The translations under genes were made by a program, and so were the position numbers. From the NCBI RefSeq assembly GCF_030848805.1, contig NC_092358.1:23213832-23277831 (forward strand): 64,000 nucleotides of DNA, in the 5' to 3' direction. This document shows, piece after piece, positions 1 to 10,954 of the stretch (positions are counted from its first letter, which is position 1; every line of letters starts with the position of its first letter). The notes under the pieces are model-generated. The model saw only the letters and a program-made list of their open reading frames with translations, was not told the DNA's origin and did no database searches. Origin of the DNA: Temnothorax longispinosus (Eukaryota > Arthropoda > Insecta > Hymenoptera > Formicidae).

Positions 1-640
1 ATGCAATAGTTGAAAATTTTGAGATTTCTAATGATAGTGTTGAATAAATCATCATCAAACGTTTATTTTTGTATTTATTATTTTTATCCTTTCTCAGCCT
101 GTATCTCCGAAACTATTTGAGTCCGGCTCTTATATATGTATATATGAAATGACTCGGGAAGACATCCCCAACAACATATTTAAAAATAAAGTAAATCGGA
201 GAGGAGGCCCCTTTTATGCATAAATACCGTAAAATGTTATTTTTGATCAAAGAAAACATGTCAGAAATAGGTAAGTTTTTCTTCCAGAAAATAATATTGT
301 AAAAACCTAAACAGTGTGATAAAAAATGTATAAAATAAAATATATTTTCAACTTTTGTAATATTTCGTTACTTCTTGAATGAATAAATCTAGTTTTTGTG
401 TGTGACCCATAGTGCCCCAGTGACAGACCCATGGTGCCCCGGGCATGGGGCACCTTGGGTCATATCTCAAAAAATGTGTTTTAATTTTTTTCTCAAAAAC
501 TAATCAATATTTATCGAATATGCTAAATAAACTTTAAAATATACATTGTGCTTTAACTGTTTAAATAAAAAATGAGACAAAAAATCTTATATTTAAAGAT
601 ACTTTACAGAGTTTGAATTTGTGTGGCTCATGGTGCCCCG
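1..640. other. AT-rich left edge with GGTGCCCC repeats, likely mobile-element debris
   Basis: No coding exon is visible. Several short GC-rich words based on ATGGTGCCCC and its complement GGGGCAC recur at about 408-465 and 630-648, including a small palindrome around GTGCCCCGGGCATGGGGCAC. They sit in very AT-rich DNA that ends a few bases from the exon 5 donor of OR1. This looks like a transposon remnant inserted in the last intron of OR1, but I cannot name the family. Confidence 0.3.
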
Positions 641-663
641 ATCTCCCCTAAGTAAAATCTTAC

Positions 664-2596
664 GCTAGTAAATCTCTCCAAAGAGAGGTCGAAGATCCTT
701 CCGCTCGTGATCGTCAAACTTTTCTGCGATCTGACAATGAGGAACAATATAGTTCGACTTTCTTTTACTGGAAAATCGTACCAGAGAGAATCATACGCCG
801 CACTTCCAATCATTTTACTCTGAAAAGAGAAAAATACAGGATCAAGATATCTGCGAATTAATGAAACTGCCATTTTTCTCTTGGAGCTAACCTTGGCGCT
901 CAGATGTTCACCACTAAAACAGTATATGAATGCCTCGACGTTCATCGTAATGTAGTATAACACTGACTTTACCAAAATTGCTGCGACATTAGGCGAGTTG
1001 AGCGACTGAAATTTCCATGTACGCGAACAGTAATTTAGTATGAGTTAATTACACATACACGATACTTCTACAGACATCTTTAGTGTTAATAATTATCAAC
1101 AGTCTTTTAATCCGGTACGCAATATTTATATTTATAAGTAAGCAAACGTCACTTTGGATTTGCTACTTACGGTAACGATAATAAATCCTAAACAGCATAT
1201 GATGATCGTGTCTGATAAAAGCATCATAAATGCGATGTACGTGAAAAGAGTCTCAATACTTTCCGCAAATATAATAATACGCTGGTGCTTAATAATCAAC
1301 GATCGCAATGTAAATTTGTCCGTCGAATCCGCTGTACATTTGGAGATTTTTGTCAACGATTCTCGAAGAATATCGATTTGACCACAGACGTGAATTATCT
1401 AAGGTTATAGCTTAATAATCTTTCTCTCTCAAGGAATTAAAAATTATCTCTTGAGTCATTTTTAAAGATATCGGAAAAAAATATAAAAAATAATTTAGCA
1501 AATAATTTACATAAAATATAAAATATTATTAATGCATATACGTAATATATTTAATTTAAAATTTATATTATAGACGATCTTATCAGATATAAGATCAAAT
1601 TGAAATAAATTAAAAATAAATTTCGTCTCATTTTAACTTTGAGCAAACGTAACACGCCATTTAAGCTTACCAAAGTGACGAGAAGGGAATTAATATTCGT
1701 AATGCCGCAGGCGACTAAAAACAGATGATAAAATTGAACGGATTGAACTGTCGTGTAAATAAAATTTGTGCTAATGTTGAATGGCAGCTCCATCGTCAGA
1801 ATGAGATCTCGCGCGTACGGCTCTAATGCCTCGGGACTGTTTGCGTTAGCGGCGAGTACACCGGCGCTGTATAAAAATACGGCGACTACTTGCATGCCGA
1901 TAATCCACCTCGAGGTACGACGTGCAAGATTTGCCCCGTCTATCATTACGCGCGAGCTACAGCGGTTCAAAGTGCTATCTTGCCAATCCGCAGACATCAT
2001 TTGCAATAGATCGTAAAATATTCTACGGAAGATTGGGCGCACCATTCACGTTAATGTTCTTTTTCACACTCGTCTATCATAAATTAAATTAATTTTGAAT
2101 TTTTGACGTTAATATTTTATGATATTTTGTATGACGCTGTTATTTATAAAGTATTATAAATAACAGACAACTCATAACACGCAGTCATGTGTGTACTCTC
2201 AGTTCTCATAATCAAACTGATTGAATAAAATCAAGGATCGATTAATTATTATTTGATACTTTTCTGATTGGTAGTTCTGGCAAGTGCTAATAATGATACG
2301 AGTAACATGATACGATTATGATATTCCATAAATACGCCTTACGGTTGATAAATCCAAAGGATAATGAGCTTAATGTAGAATAAAGAAGACGTCATTGCGC
2401 TGCTCACACCATCCATATACTTGGAGAAGTCGTCCATATGAATGTTCATCACTACGTATCGATATTGAAAGACTTGAGCCGTGCTCAGCGCTATGATCCA
2501 GTACAATCTGAACACCACAGTTGACGGTACATACGGCCATATACCGTAAATATGAAGGCTGAACCTGACCAGACGGCTGAGCGTGGTCCTCCCCAT
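664..2596 (-). CDS. Odorant receptor OR1 (7tm_6), exons 1-5 open, last exon not found
   Basis: This is a predicted odorant-gated channel subunit of the antennal neuron membrane. Exons in transcription order: 2596-2343, 2022-1671, 1398-1171, 1005-892, 819-664. All are open, the phases agree, and each has AG/GT borders. The start is the Met at 2596, because the frame upstream is closed by a stop overlapping the ATG at 2663. The N-terminus is therefore shorter than in its paralogs. Visible motifs are GIWP (exon 1), TMELPF (exon 2), HVCGQIDIL (exon 3), VEAFIYCFSGEHLSAK (exon 4) and RSQKSLTIT (exon 5). Exon 3 is one codon shorter than usual. The 17-codon final exon is not between 663 and the window start. 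It may lie further left beyond the inserted repeat debris, or be lost. OR4 is a damaged duplicate of this locus. Confidence 0.75.
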
Positions 2597-2749
2597 ATTT
2601 CTCTTCGGCGACGACGAGAAACGCCTCGCCGACCAATCGCGATCGTCGAATAACTTTATTCATGCTAAAACTTGCTCGCAGGTCGACAGCAAAACGCGCG
2701 ACCCATGGTCATCGACCGTTGATCAATCACAACTTGTTAAATATTTCGC

Positions 2750-3660
2750 TGCATTGCATAAAAAAAAGAAAAAAAAACTGCAACTGTAATTTTAGAAATA
2801 ATGAATGCATAGACGATATACTTATAGGAAGAGTCCTTTTCTTTTCCAACTTTCGACTACAATACAACTGTATGCCCTCTTTAAAAATGCAACAGGTAAA
2901 GGAAAGGTGGAGCGCAGTTCCACGAACTACTGCCGTAAGGTTGAAATATTCCGCTGCTGGGGGGGAAAGCGTAACTAGGGATTCCCTCCGTGCTGAGGGA
3001 TCATGAGGGAGGAAGACTAAGACGTATTGTAGGAGTTCGTCACGATGGAAACACGAGTGTAAAGATCAGTTGGCGGCGCCAACTGTGCTTGCAAGAAATC
3101 TCGGGCAGTTCGACAACGACGGTGCAGGCATACAGTCACGGAACGAAGGTATAAGCGAAGAAAAATGCGAGTCAGCGAGAAATTGTATTTTGTGACCGAG
3201 GCGAGTACTTCACAATACTATATTACACTATTTGTGTTTATTATTTTTACACTACACTTTTAACTTAATAAATTTTGTTTTATATAATGTCGTTTAGTTA
3301 TTTTAAGAATCTTCCAAATCGATTTTTGATTTTATTATGAAAACGCTAGTATATTTGATTAGATTAATCTCTTTTAATTGAACACGTTTATTTTGATCAT
3401 TTTGTTGTCTCGGTAAAATACATCGATCTAAAATATAAGCGATATGTATTTATAGCTCTGTCCTTATGTACACTATACAAGCTAAATAAAGCCATCGCGA
3501 ACAGGTATCTCGGTAAATCGATGCTTTGTTACCTCTGCTTGTCTACACTCGTAAACTTGATGCGAAACTTTGCCTCTTTGAATAGAAAAATTTTTAATCG
3601 TGTAAACGACTGACAGTGGTAAAAATACTATCTCCTTCTGCACGCGATGATATAAGTAGC
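2750..3660. repeat. Duplicated intergenic block, copy 1 of 3
   Basis: No gene is seen here. The block is similar along its length to 10035-10950 and, more weakly, to 20740-21800. Shared landmarks are a TTTAAAAATGCAA word, a CTGCTGGGG word, the CAGTTGGC region and the AT-rich stretch before the next gene's last exon. It joins the upstream side of OR1 to the downstream side of OR2, so these blocks probably travelled with receptor duplications. Confidence 0.55.
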
Positions 3661-3671
3661 ATGTAGTACGG

Positions 3672-3956
3672 CATCAATACATATTGTGTGTAACACAAAC
3701 ACGCATGACGCCGAATCTTTTACGATCTGCAATATGATAGAAGCAATTTCTGCCGTCAAACGCGAATATCATGCCGTAACGAAACGATTAGAGAACTGAT
3801 AAAGAGCAACAGGCTGTACGCCAAAGAGCAGCTTAAATTGTCCGTAAAATCCATCAGCCTCTCGGTATGGTAGTGCACTATGATATAAGCATACTGACAG
3901 AGAGCGACGATTAATGTCGTGAACATAGACAGTCTGCGCAAAATAGTGCATGACAC
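3672..3956 (-). pseudogene. Odorant receptor relic OR2, exon 6 joined to exon 1
   Basis: Exon 6 survives at about 3672-3716 and reads IVKDSASCVFVLHT. A 2-base insertion destroys the usual AMY-stop ending. The intron 5 start that follows matches that of OR5 and OR6, then runs straight into an exon 1-like stretch at about 3792-3956 with TILRR and LSCSLAYSLLLF. That stretch is recognisable as the TM1-TM2 part of the family. Exons 2-5 are absent, so a large internal deletion removed them. No function is expected. Confidence 0.65.
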
Positions 3957-4772
3957 GTTGGATCAAATGATAAAGATACAAAGAACAAATTTTATAGAGA
4001 AACATAAAGAAACTGCTCGTATAGCAGTTACTTTTATAGTAGCGAGAAAGAAGCTTTTCCATCAACGATTTATAAACCATCGAACATCAGGGTTTGAGCT
4101 TTTTCTTCGAGGATTATCGCGAATATTGGAGAAGTATCGCTAAAGATTGGATCGTGAAAGCGCCTCACAAGCAATTGCCCATAAACGATTAATCATTAAA
4201 ATCCTCTTGGTACCGAACATAAGATGTTTGAGTACAACTACATATCTATAATTACAAAATTGTAAAAAAACAAGTTTTACAAAATTCGTTACCTTCGCGC
4301 TTTCCTCTGTCTCATCTTTTTCTTTCTCGATATGATCGCGATAGTAACGAACGATGAGGCTTAAAAATGCAAGACAACAAGCGCGCAGCAAGTATATAAT
4401 GTTTGAATGGAATGGGAAATCTAATGAAAAAATAAGAAAAATTGTCAGGAAGTGAACAATCTTATCTGATGAGGAAAACAGTCAAAGCAGTACGGGGTTG
4501 CATTTTTCAAATTCATCAAGAGATACGGCAGTGTCTGGCGCTAAGTTTACTCGCCCGGGACACAGGCAGTGAGACAGAAAATGTTCATTTAATAAACATT
4601 GTGTATTTGGAGTTATCGATCTATATCTCGAGTTATATCTTGAGTTATCTACCGCCTGGTAGCTCCGAATTTTATTCTTATTCCCGACTAACACGCATAC
4701 ACGCATGCAAACGTGCACGTACATGAAAGAGAATGATAAATAATATTGCAACGGTTTTAATTCATACGCAAA
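3957..4772. other. Non-coding spacer upstream of OR2
   Basis: No family exon, RNA gene or clear repeat is recognised. Short open frames exist on both strands but none resembles a receptor exon or another family I know. Confidence 0.4.
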
Positions 4773-5612
4773 GGACCCCGCAACGGTCATGGGGGGTTTT
4801 GGCTCCCAGTCAAATTTAATAATAATATAAAATAATGTAGTTCATAACATGCTGATAAAAAGTGTCCATAGGCACCAAGCCCAAAAATGGACTGTTTCCG
4901 AGATATAAGGCATTAAAGAATGGAAAAATGAGGGTTTCAGGTTTCAGCTAATGGCAGTTTGCAACAGGCTGAATGCCATGTTTTCACTAAAACATTTACT
5001 TGATTGCTGGATGAATTATACTTATGCACAGTATGCGTGTTCACATAGTCAAGTCAATGATCAAACCATACGTAATATGTCATTGCATCGAATGACATGT
5101 ATGCAACATATATAGCAAGCAAGAATCATTTACTTATTTAATGTTAATCTTTGCAATGTATGAAAAGTACAATAATAACTGTAATTCACAAGTCGGTTTA
5201 GTAGTATTATATTGTACTTTTCATACATTGCAAAAATTAACATTAAATAAGTAAATGATTCTTGCTTGCTATATATGTTGCATACATGTCATTCGATGCA
5301 ATGACATTATATTACGTATGGTTTGATTATTGACTTAACTATGTGAACACGTATACTGTGCATAAGTATAATTCATCCAGCAATCAAGTAAATGTTTTAG
5401 TGAAAGCATGGCATTCCGCGTTGCAAACTGCCATTAGCTGAAACCTGAAATTCTCATTTTTCCACTCTTTAATGCCTTTTATCTCGGAAACTGTCCATTT
5501 TTGGGCTTGGTGCCTATGGACACTTTTTATCAGCATGTTATGAACTACATTATCCTACATTATTGTCAAATTTGACTGGGAGCCAAAACCCCCCATGACC
5601 GTTGCGGGGTCC
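4773..5612. mobile_element. 840-base fold-back (inverted-repeat) element
   Basis: Two arms of roughly 400 bases, 4773-5177 and about 5205-5612, are near-perfect reverse complements around a loop of about 30 bases. The outer ends are GGACCCCGCAACGGTCATGG on the left and its complement on the right. The interior also matches arm to arm, for example TGAAAAGTACAATAAT against its complement around 5161-5225. There is no coding capacity, and I could not identify a clear target-site duplication. It is a non-autonomous palindromic DNA element of unknown family, lying between OR2 and OR3. Confidence 0.85.
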
Positions 5613-5686
5613 ATTTTTACAACTAAGTAATAACCAAAACTATTAATGCTTATCAATAATGTATGTAAATAGAATATAGTTTCGCT

Positions 5687-7432
5687 TCAATACATTGCAA
5701 GTAGAACCGACATATAAGAAGCTGAAGCCTTGACAATCTGAAACAGTATTATTTGATTATAGTATTACACGAACATTAATGTAGAAATTAATTATATTAA
5801 TATATAACAATTTGAATATAGCAGCAAATATTATTTTTTATTTAAAACAAATATATAAACATAAATATCGAATAAAAAATATACAGTATATATTATAATA
5901 ATTAATTGACAGTAATATTTTATTTATATTTTACGAAGACATAATAACACATTTTGTATTTTTTATTGATTTTAGACAATTATTCGCTAAACAATCTTCA
6001 GCATAAAACCCGTGAAATGTTTCATGTACAAAACAATAAGTCTGAGATAGACTTACACTGCTAAATTGTTCCAGAGACAAATTCATTATCTTTCCAATTG
6101 TAATCGTTAATTGATTTTGCGACCTCATTATTAAAAGTAATATAATTCGACTGTCTTTGGAATTTGATTCGTACCAGAGGGAATTGTACGCAGCATCTCC
6201 AATACTTTTACTCTATTAAATAAGGGATCTTGTAGCTTTTAGGAACAATTATGTAATATTCTGCTTATTTATCAATATTAGTCCCAATGTCTAACCTTAG
6301 CGCTCAAGTATTCTCCAGCAAGACAAAATACGAACGTCTGCATATTCATAACCAAGTAAAATGAGAAAGACTTGATTATACTTTCAGAGCCATCGGATCG
6401 ACCAATCGACTAGAATTTTAAGAAATATTATAAGAACAAGAGAAAAGTGATAAAATAATAAAAAAATAAAGGCACGGATTAATACTCTTCTACTCTGCAG
6501 ATACCTGATTTCTATAGTGTATATTTCTCTTAACCGCAAAATTAATCAAAACCGCTTACCGTGACAATTGTAAAACCCAAGAAGCACATAATCAAAGTAT
6601 CCGATATGAACATCACCAACGCGACATACGAAAATAGATTTTCAATATGTTCTGAAAAGATGATAATTTTTTTGTGTTTTTGGATTATTTCTTTTATCAT
6701 AGAACAACTCGGGCTGAGCTTCCTTTCCTTTGAAAAAATTTCCATCAAATTTTTACGAAGAATATCTATTTGACCGCTTATATGCAATATCTAAAATATA
6801 CGTTTCTCTCAACCGCTGTACTTAATAAAAGTCGCAAGTAAGAATATTGAATGCCTAGGTTAAATTTATGCTGCATAAAATCTTTTAAAATCTGAAAAAC
6901 AGCACAACTGCTAATAAACTATTTTTGATAATGTAGGCAATACGTACATGCACACTCTGTCAATCTATTTATATTTATATTATGATCAATAAAATATCAA
7001 AAAATTAAATTTTATAAGTAATACAAATAATAATAGATAATACTAATAATATTAATAATAACATTTTGCGCAGTAGGACTTACCAGAGTTATGAGTAGAG
7101 CATTTATTAAACCCATTGCGTCGGAACACAGCAGTAAATGAAGAAACTGAATAATTATGATCGATTCATATACGAATCTTCGATTAGCGTCAAATGGCAA
7201 ATCCATGTCTAGAAGCAATCGTGTGGAAACGTTGGAGATTATGCCATTATCGGCGTGTTTTACGAGAATGCCGCTGCTAAAAATAATTACAGATGTCGAA
7301 TAAAGAATCACCGTTATGTTAGTGAAACGCTTCGACAGTTTGACATTGCACTTCGTCACAAACATACTGAATTTCGTGCTGGAACACTTTTCCCAGTCGA
7401 TAGCCATTATCGTTAATATCTCGTTGAACGTT
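5687..7432 (-). pseudogene. Odorant receptor OR3, exons 2-6 open but no exon 1 found
   Basis: Exons: 7432-7084, 6790-6560, 6409-6296, 6212-6057, 5737-5687. All are open with consensus borders and family lengths (231, 114, 156, 51 for exons 3-6). The end is IVKASASYMSVLLAMY-stop. Visible motifs include LDMDLPF (exon 2), LHISGQIDIL (exon 3), VFCLAGEYLSAK (exon 4) and RSQNQLTITIGK (exon 5). No TM1-TM2 exon is detectable in the 1.5 kb upstream, so the locus cannot make a normal receptor as read here. The clean state of five exons suggests either recent loss of exon 1, or an exon 1 that is very diverged or distant. An assembly gap is also possible. I call it a probable pseudogene. Confidence 0.65.
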
Positions 7433-8966
7433 CTGCAAATGATTTTCTTTAGTCATAATCGTGATAATGGCGGCAACGAAGCGTAATGCAAACCATCAGT
7501 GAAAAATTTATTGCTGTGCAATAAAAACTTTATCCATGCGAGTCCGCTTATTTCCTCTTTGCATACAATAATAAATTTATTACAGCAATTTGTCATTATT
7601 TTAATTTTAATACATTATTCACGTAGACAATTGTCAAATAAATTATATTATCAACTAAAGTAATTGTTGATTCAAGATGTAACACTAAATATATGTAACT
7701 AACTTAGTGCTGTTAAATAATAATAATTAAATATAAATAAATTAAATATTTATTAGTGCGTTATTTTCTTTAAAAATTCAAGCAACGGCAGATATCAACA
7801 TGTGAATATACATGGGGCATTGAACCATGTTCGACGACCATAAGAAAAGTTTTGTATTTGCGTGCAGAGGGGAAAATATTTTAAGGAAGAGAAAAGATAG
7901 CAGAAGGAAAAGTTTCTCTTTCCGAAATATTATTTCCTTAATATCGAGAGATTTTCTCGCGGTAAGTGCGGAGAGTGTGCGCGCGTTCGAAACTTATTCT
8001 TCTGAAATATAGTCGCTTAATTTTGTATGAAACTCTGTTGCACGTCAGATGCAGTTGCGCGCAATAATCGTTAAGTAAGCCAGAAGCAGAAACGGGAAAA
8101 TAAAGTGCTGAGTAAAATATATTCCAGTACCAACGGCATTACTCGAAAACAAAACAAGTATATCATATAATATATATTATAAAATATTGTTTACTGTAAT
8201 ATCTATTTTGTGTTACTTTATCAAGCCTGAACTTCTCTCTGGTAAAACTGGATAAATAAAATCAAATTTATACAGTTAATAAAGAAAAAAACACACGCGA
8301 GTGTCAGATGCGAAGTTGTGCACAACAGCCATGCTAAGTAATTCAAGACTTGAAGATGAGGGCTGGAAGTGCCAAGAGAAAGCGAAATTGCAAAAGTTTG
8401 TTCTACAATGCTTTTTCGCCGTAGATGAACAAACTAAAAACACTAGGAAAGAAACACTCGGGTTGACTTTGTCTTATTAATAGTATCGTGAAGAATATCC
8501 GTCGAAACGAGAAAAACTTTCGTCACGTACTTTTTGGTCTCATTTTAAGGACTGTAATATCCCTTTTTTGCGCAACTCGTAAAAGGAAGCTACTTACAAT
8601 TAGCTAAAGTAGTAGTAATATTTAGAAAAAACTTTGTATATTTATTTTCTTGCTATATACTAAATTCTACTTTTCACTCAGTTTTGCGTCATGTTACAGC
8701 CGTTATACATTATTCTCTTCAGTACATTGCCAATATAATGCCACGCTAATTTTTGTATTTAAATTATTTCAATAATTAATAAATAGGAATAATGAATTTT
8801 GTTTCAAACTGTATGTTATTACTATAACAACATAGCAAAGTCTTGTTTTAATATTAATTAATATCTTAAAAAATAATTATTAGAATAAAGTCTGTTATAA
8901 ATATTCGATTTCACATTAAACACAAGACAGACAAATGCCAGAAAAATATCATAAGTTATATCTTAT
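7433..8966. other. AT-rich spacer between OR3 and OR4
   Basis: The expected exon 1 of OR3 and exon 6 of OR4 should lie here, but neither is recognisable. The DNA is AT-rich with simple TA runs. A short plus-strand open frame at 7827-8012 has no family resemblance. Nothing else is supported. Confidence 0.4.
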
Positions 8967-9855
8967 GCTAAATCGCTTCAAAGAAAGGTCGACGATTTTC
9001 CCGCTTGTGATTGTCAATCTTTTCTGCGATCTCAGAATCAAGAATAGTACAGTCCGATTTTCTTTGGCTGGAAAATCGTACCAGAGAGAATCGTACGCCG
9101 CACTTCCAATCATTTTGCTCTGAAAAGTGAAAAAATACGATATCCGCGAATTAATGAAGCTGCCATTGTTATCTCGACGCTAACCTTAGCGCTCAGATAT
9201 TCACCGCGGAAAGACAGCATATGAATGGATGCCTCAAGGTTCATCCTAAATGTAGAATAACACGCACTTTATTAAAATCGCTGCACCATTGAGTGTGTCG
9301 AGCGACTGAATAAATTTCCATAACAGTAACTTAGTATGAGTTATTTGCATATTATACCTCCAGACATCTCTTCAGTGTTAATAACTATCAACAGTTTTTC
9401 GACCCGATATGCAATATTTGTGTGTCTATTAGTAACGTCGTCTTGGACTTGTTACAGTGACAATAGAAAATCCTAAACAACATATGATGATCGTGTCTGA
9501 TAAAAGCATCATTGATGCGATGTACGGTGTAAAGAGTTTCGATATTTTCCGCAAATACAATAATACGCTGGTGCTTAATAATCAACGTATTGTAACTTCG
9601 TTCGTCAAATCCGCCGGATATTTTGAAAAGATATTTGTTAACCATTCTCGGCTTTAAAATGTCTCGAGACTGTTTGCGTTAGCGGCGAATATACCGGTGC
9701 TGTATAAAAATACGGCGACCATTTGCATGCCGATGATTCACCTCGAAGTACGGCGTGCAAGAATCACCGTATCCGTCATTACGCGCGAGTTACAGCGGTC
9801 CAAGGTATAATCCTGCCAGTCCGCGGACATCATTTGCAATAGATCGAAATATATT
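8967..9855 (-). pseudogene. Odorant receptor pseudogene OR4, deleted duplicate of OR1
   Basis: Remnants closely match OR1. Exon 5 (9119-8967) lacks one codon, and its donor is AT instead of GT. Exon 4 (9305-9185) carries extra bases and an in-frame stop after LFYI. Exon 3 (about 9652-9464) has a 1-base insertion after ETLYT. Its 5' end is fused at about 9653 to the 5' half of exon 2 (to 9855), so the end of exon 2, intron 2 and the start of exon 3 are gone. Exon 1 is also missing: the sequence passes from exon 2 flank into the block homologous to 2750-3660. At least five independent lesions exclude function. Confidence 0.85.
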
Positions 9856-10034
9856 CTATGGAAGATCATGTGCACGTTCGCGTTAATATCCTGTTTCACT
9901 CTCGTTTACCATGAAATCAGACTAATTCTGAACTCGACTAATATTTCATTAAAGTATCAGAAATAAAACAGGCAACTTATAAGAGGTACACAATCGTGCG
10001 TGTAAGAAAAGAAATGTACAAAGAATCGTGTACA

Positions 10035-10950
10035 AAAAAAAGAAGAAAAAACTGCAGCTATAATTTTAGAAATAACGAATACACGCATAAACAATATATA
10101 TATGTATAGGGTGGATCCCCTTCTTTCTGTTTTTTTCGTGAACTTTTGTTCACGATACAACTGTATGTCGTAAAAAATGCAACATGCAAAGGAAAGGTGG
10201 AGCGCTGCTTGTCGTGAGGTAAAAAGTTTCGTTACTCTGCAAGGGAATATAATTTGGGATTCCCCTGTGCTCTGAACGATCAAGAGAGAGGAAAACTAAA
10301 ACGTATCGCAGGAGTTCGTTGCGATGGAAAAACCAGTGTAAAGATCACAGTTGTAGCCTGCCAATTGTGCTTGCCAGAAAGCTTGGGCAGTTCAACGACG
10401 ACGGTGCAGGATTACAGAACGACGATATAAGCAAAGAAAAATTCAGTCAGCGGAAAATTGTTCCTTGTAACCGAGGCGAATACTCCATAATACTATATCA
10501 CTCTATTTGTATTTATTATTTTTACACTGCATTTTTAACATCTTAAGTTTTATTTCATATAATTTTGTTTAATTATCTTAAGAATCTTCCAAATTAATTT
10601 TCGATTTTAATATAAAAACGCTAGTAGATGATTAAATTAATCTCTCTCAATGGGGAATACGTTTATTCTGGTCATTATTTCGTTGTCCGACTCGGTAAAA
10701 TACATCAATCTAAAATATCAACGATGTATTTATAGCTCTGTCCTTGTGAACTACAGGCTAAATAAAGCCATCGCGAACCAGGTACCTCGGTAAATCGATG
10801 CTCCGTTACCCCTGTTTGTCTACACGCGTATACACTTGATGTGAAACTCCGCCTCTTTGAATAGAAAAATTGTTAACCGTGTAAACGACTGACGGTGATA
10901 AAAGTACTATATCCTTCTGCACGCGAAGATATAAGCGGCGTGCAGTTTAA
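10035..10950. repeat. Duplicated intergenic block, copy 2 of 3
   Basis: This matches 2750-3660 and lies in the same relative place, between the remains of the OR1-like locus and the next gene's exon 6. It contains no exon. It supports the view that OR1/OR2 and OR4/OR5 came from one duplication of a two-gene segment. Confidence 0.55.
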
Positions 10951-10954
10951 GGCT

